From Alphaproteobacteria bacterium (GTDB lineage Bacteria > Pseudomonadota > Alphaproteobacteria > GCA-2731375): a stretch of 8,275 nucleotides of DNA. Under the pieces are notes generated by a model, which did not search any database, was not told the origin of the DNA, and saw only the letters and a program-made list of their open reading frames with translations. The translations under genes were made by a program, and so were the position numbers. Numbering within the stretch: position 1 is the first letter of the stretch; every line of letters starts with the position of its first letter. The stretch is from NCBI GenBank assembly GCA_030746295.1, contig JASLMY010000225.1, positions 1 through 8,275 of the forward strand, read 5' to 3'. This document shows positions 6,554-8,275 of this stretch, piece by piece.

Positions 6554-7170
6554 TTGAGCCGCGCCTCCAGCTGCTCGACCGCGGCCTTGGTCAGGACCAA
6601 GGTGTCGCGGCGCAGGATGTCGTAAACGTTGGCGCCGTGGCTCGGCAGCAGCTGCACGCCGGTGATGTTGCGGGCGGCGCGGACGATATTGGCGTCGAGC
6701 TCGGCACCGCCGACGATCAGAACGTCCTTCCAGCCGAGTTTGTCGAGCATGCCGGCCAGGATCCGGGTCTTCGGCTCGTCCAACTTGGCCTCGTCCAGAA
6801 CCACCAGCTCGCCCGCCGCCTGCTTGGCCGAGAGTGCCGACTTCAGGCCCAGTGCGCGCACCTTCTTCGGCAGCTTGATGGCATGGTCGCGGGGCTGCGG
6901 CCCAAAGGTGACGCCGCCGCCGCGGAAGATCGGTGCCTTACGGCTGCCGTGCCGGGCGCGGCCGGTGCCCTTCTGGCGCCAGACCTTGGCGGTGGTGCCG
7001 CGGATCTCGGCCCGCTGCTTGGTCTTGTGGGTGCCGCTGCGCCGCTTGGCGAGCTGCCAGACGACGACCCGCTGCAGGATGTCGGCCCGCGGCTCGAGGC
7101 CGAAAACCTCGTCCGCCAGCTCGATGGAGCCGGCCTTCTTGTCGTCGAGCGTTTTGACCTCGGCCTTCAT
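6550..7170 (-). CDS. rplD: Large-subunit ribosomal protein L4
   Basis: L4 has a globular body on the 50S surface and a long loop reaching the tunnel constriction. In E. coli it also represses its own operon through the S10 leader. The product is 206 residues (201 in E. coli). The tunnel loop is [20 protein letters not shown] at 62-81, then [15 protein letters not shown] at 82-96. Lys67 aligns with E. coli Lys63, whose change to Glu gives erythromycin resistance; here it is unchanged. The C-terminal Rossmann-like part includes LIVGG at about residues 150-154. The ATG at 7168-7170 lies 6 nt after rplC, with GAGGAA near its end. The target leader, if any, lies beyond the window. Confidence 0.98.
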   Translation of the reverse strand: MKAEVKTLDDKKAGSIELADEVFGLEPRADILQRVVVWQLAKRRSGTHKTKQRAEIRGTTAKVWRQKGTGRARHGSRKAPIFRGGGVTFGPQPRDHAIKLPKKVRALGLKSALSAKQAAGELVVLDEAKLDEPKTRILAGMLDKLGWKDVLIVGGAELDANIVRAARNITGVQLLPSHGANVYDILRRDTLVLTKAAVEQLEARLK

Positions 7171-7176
7171 CGTTCC

Positions 7177-7938
7177 CTATTCCTCGTCGCCGCCGTCACT
7201 CGGCGCCTCCGCCTCTGCTTCCGTCGCCTCGGTGACGTCCTCCGGCTCCGGCTCCGACTCTGCGCCCGCGCGGATCGCGCCTGGATAAGGCGCCTCGTCG
7301 GGACGGGCACGCTTGACCGCGTCGCTGACCAATACCCAACCGCCTTTCGGTCCCGGCACCGCGCCCCGGACGAAGAGCAGGCCCTGCTCGGCGTCGGCGT
7401 CGACGACCTCCAGGTTCTGCTGAGTGACCCGCCGATTGCCCATCTGGCCGGCCATCTTCTTGCCCTTCCAGACCTTGCCCGGCTCTTGGCTGTTGCCGGT
7501 CGAGCCGTGCGCTCGATGCGAGATCGAGACGCCGTGGCTGGCGCGCAGGCCGGCGAAGCCCCAGCGCTTCATGGCGCCGGCGAAGCCCTTGCCGATCGAG
7601 GTGCCGGTGATGTCGACGAACTGGCCGGCGACGAAGTGGTCCGCCGTCAGCTCGGCGCCGACGTCGATCAAGGCGTCGTCCGCGACCCGGAACTCGGCCA
7701 AGCGGCGCTTCGGCGTCACCTCGGCCTTGGCGTAATGGCCACGCATCGGCTTGCTGACGTTCTTGACCTTGGCCTCGCCGACGCCGAGTTGGAGGGCGGT
7801 GTAGCCGTCCTTCTCGGCCGTGCGTTGCGCCACGACCTGGCAATTGTCGACATGCAGCACGGTCACCGGCAGGTTGGTCCCATCCTCCTGGAAGAGGCGA
7901 GACATGCCGAGCTTGCGGGCAATGAGACCTGATCGCAT
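7177..7938 (-). CDS. rplC: Large-subunit ribosomal protein L3 with acidic C-terminal tail
   Basis: L3 is an early 50S assembly protein whose central extension reaches the peptidyl transferase centre. The protein is 253 residues, clearly longer than the 209 of E. coli. Core motifs are [19 protein letters not shown] at 2-20, [20 protein letters not shown] at 108-127, SHRAHGSTG at 140-148 and [19 protein letters not shown] at 154-172. Gln151 aligns with E. coli Gln150, the residue methylated by PrmB. The extra length is a C-terminal tail: after about residue 210 the conserved fold ends, and residues 227-253 contain 13 Glu or Asp and no Lys or Arg. The ATG at 7936-7938 lies 10 nt after rpsJ, with AGGGG across the rpsJ stop as ribosome binding site. 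Confidence 0.98.
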   Translation of the reverse strand: MRSGLIARKLGMSRLFQEDGTNLPVTVLHVDNCQVVAQRTAEKDGYTALQLGVGEAKVKNVSKPMRGHYAKAEVTPKRRLAEFRVADDALIDVGAELTADHFVAGQFVDITGTSIGKGFAGAMKRWGFAGLRASHGVSISHRAHGSTGNSQEPGKVWKGKKMAGQMGNRRVTQQNLEVVDADAEQGLLFVRGAVPGPKGGWVLVSDAVKRARPDEAPYPGAIRAGAESEPEPEDVTEATEAEAEAPSDGGDEE

Positions 7939-7948
7939 CGGTCGACCC

Positions 7949-8257
<309 letters not shown>

Positions 8258-8275
8258 TTTCCTATCCAGCTGCGG

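Noticed and set aside
6637..7932. 431-codon open frame on the plus strand, opposite rplD and rplC
   Set aside because: It is the antisense shadow of two certain ribosomal protein genes in GC-rich DNA. Its product is Ala/Leu/Arg-rich with no recognisable domain.
8258..8275. Possible end of the S10 leader with an L4 target
   Set aside because: Only 18 nt upstream of rpsJ is present. It shows a ribosome binding site (TAGGA) and no more can be claimed.

Overview
This window is one uninterrupted block of ribosomal protein genes, all on the minus strand. It corresponds to the S10 operon followed directly by most of the spc operon. Read in the direction of transcription (high to low coordinates), the order is rpsJ, rplC, rplD, rplW, rplB, rpsS, rplV, rpsC, rplP, rpmC, rpsQ, rplN, rplX, rplE, rpsN, rpsH, rplF, rplR and the 5' part of rpsE. 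That is the classic bacterial order with nothing inserted, missing or visibly frameshifted.

The sequence is GC-rich (about two thirds by eye). The protein sequences look proteobacterial, most like Alphaproteobacteria: the L5 N-terminal extension, the L16 and L5 sequence style, and the long zinc-free S14. I infer a free-living, high-GC alphaproteobacterium, but cannot place it to genus. 

Layout: 7949-8257 is S10 (NusE). 5428-7938 holds L3, L4, L23 and L2, large-subunit core and exit-tunnel proteins. 4053-5412 holds S19, L22 and S3. 3155-4033 holds L16, L29 and S17, the end of the E. coli S10 operon. 1-3135 holds L14, L24, L5, S14, S8, L6, L18 and partial S5, the spc section. Spacing runs from an 8-nt overlap (rplX/rplE) to a 25-nt gap (rplE/rpsN). 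There is no intergenic stretch over 25 bases, so no room for an internal promoter-leader, terminator or RNA gene outside coding sequence. The S10 promoter and leader would lie beyond base 8275, and rpsE and the rest of spc lie before base 1.

Together the genes encode 11 large-subunit and 8 small-subunit proteins. Close packing and stop/start overlaps suggest one polycistronic message with coupled translation. I found no undescribed system here. The points worth a second look are modest: a TTG start on rpsS with a very strong ribosome binding site, an acidic C-terminal tail on L3, the lack of a separate spc leader, and the tight rplX/rplE overlap where E. coli has its S8 translational control site.
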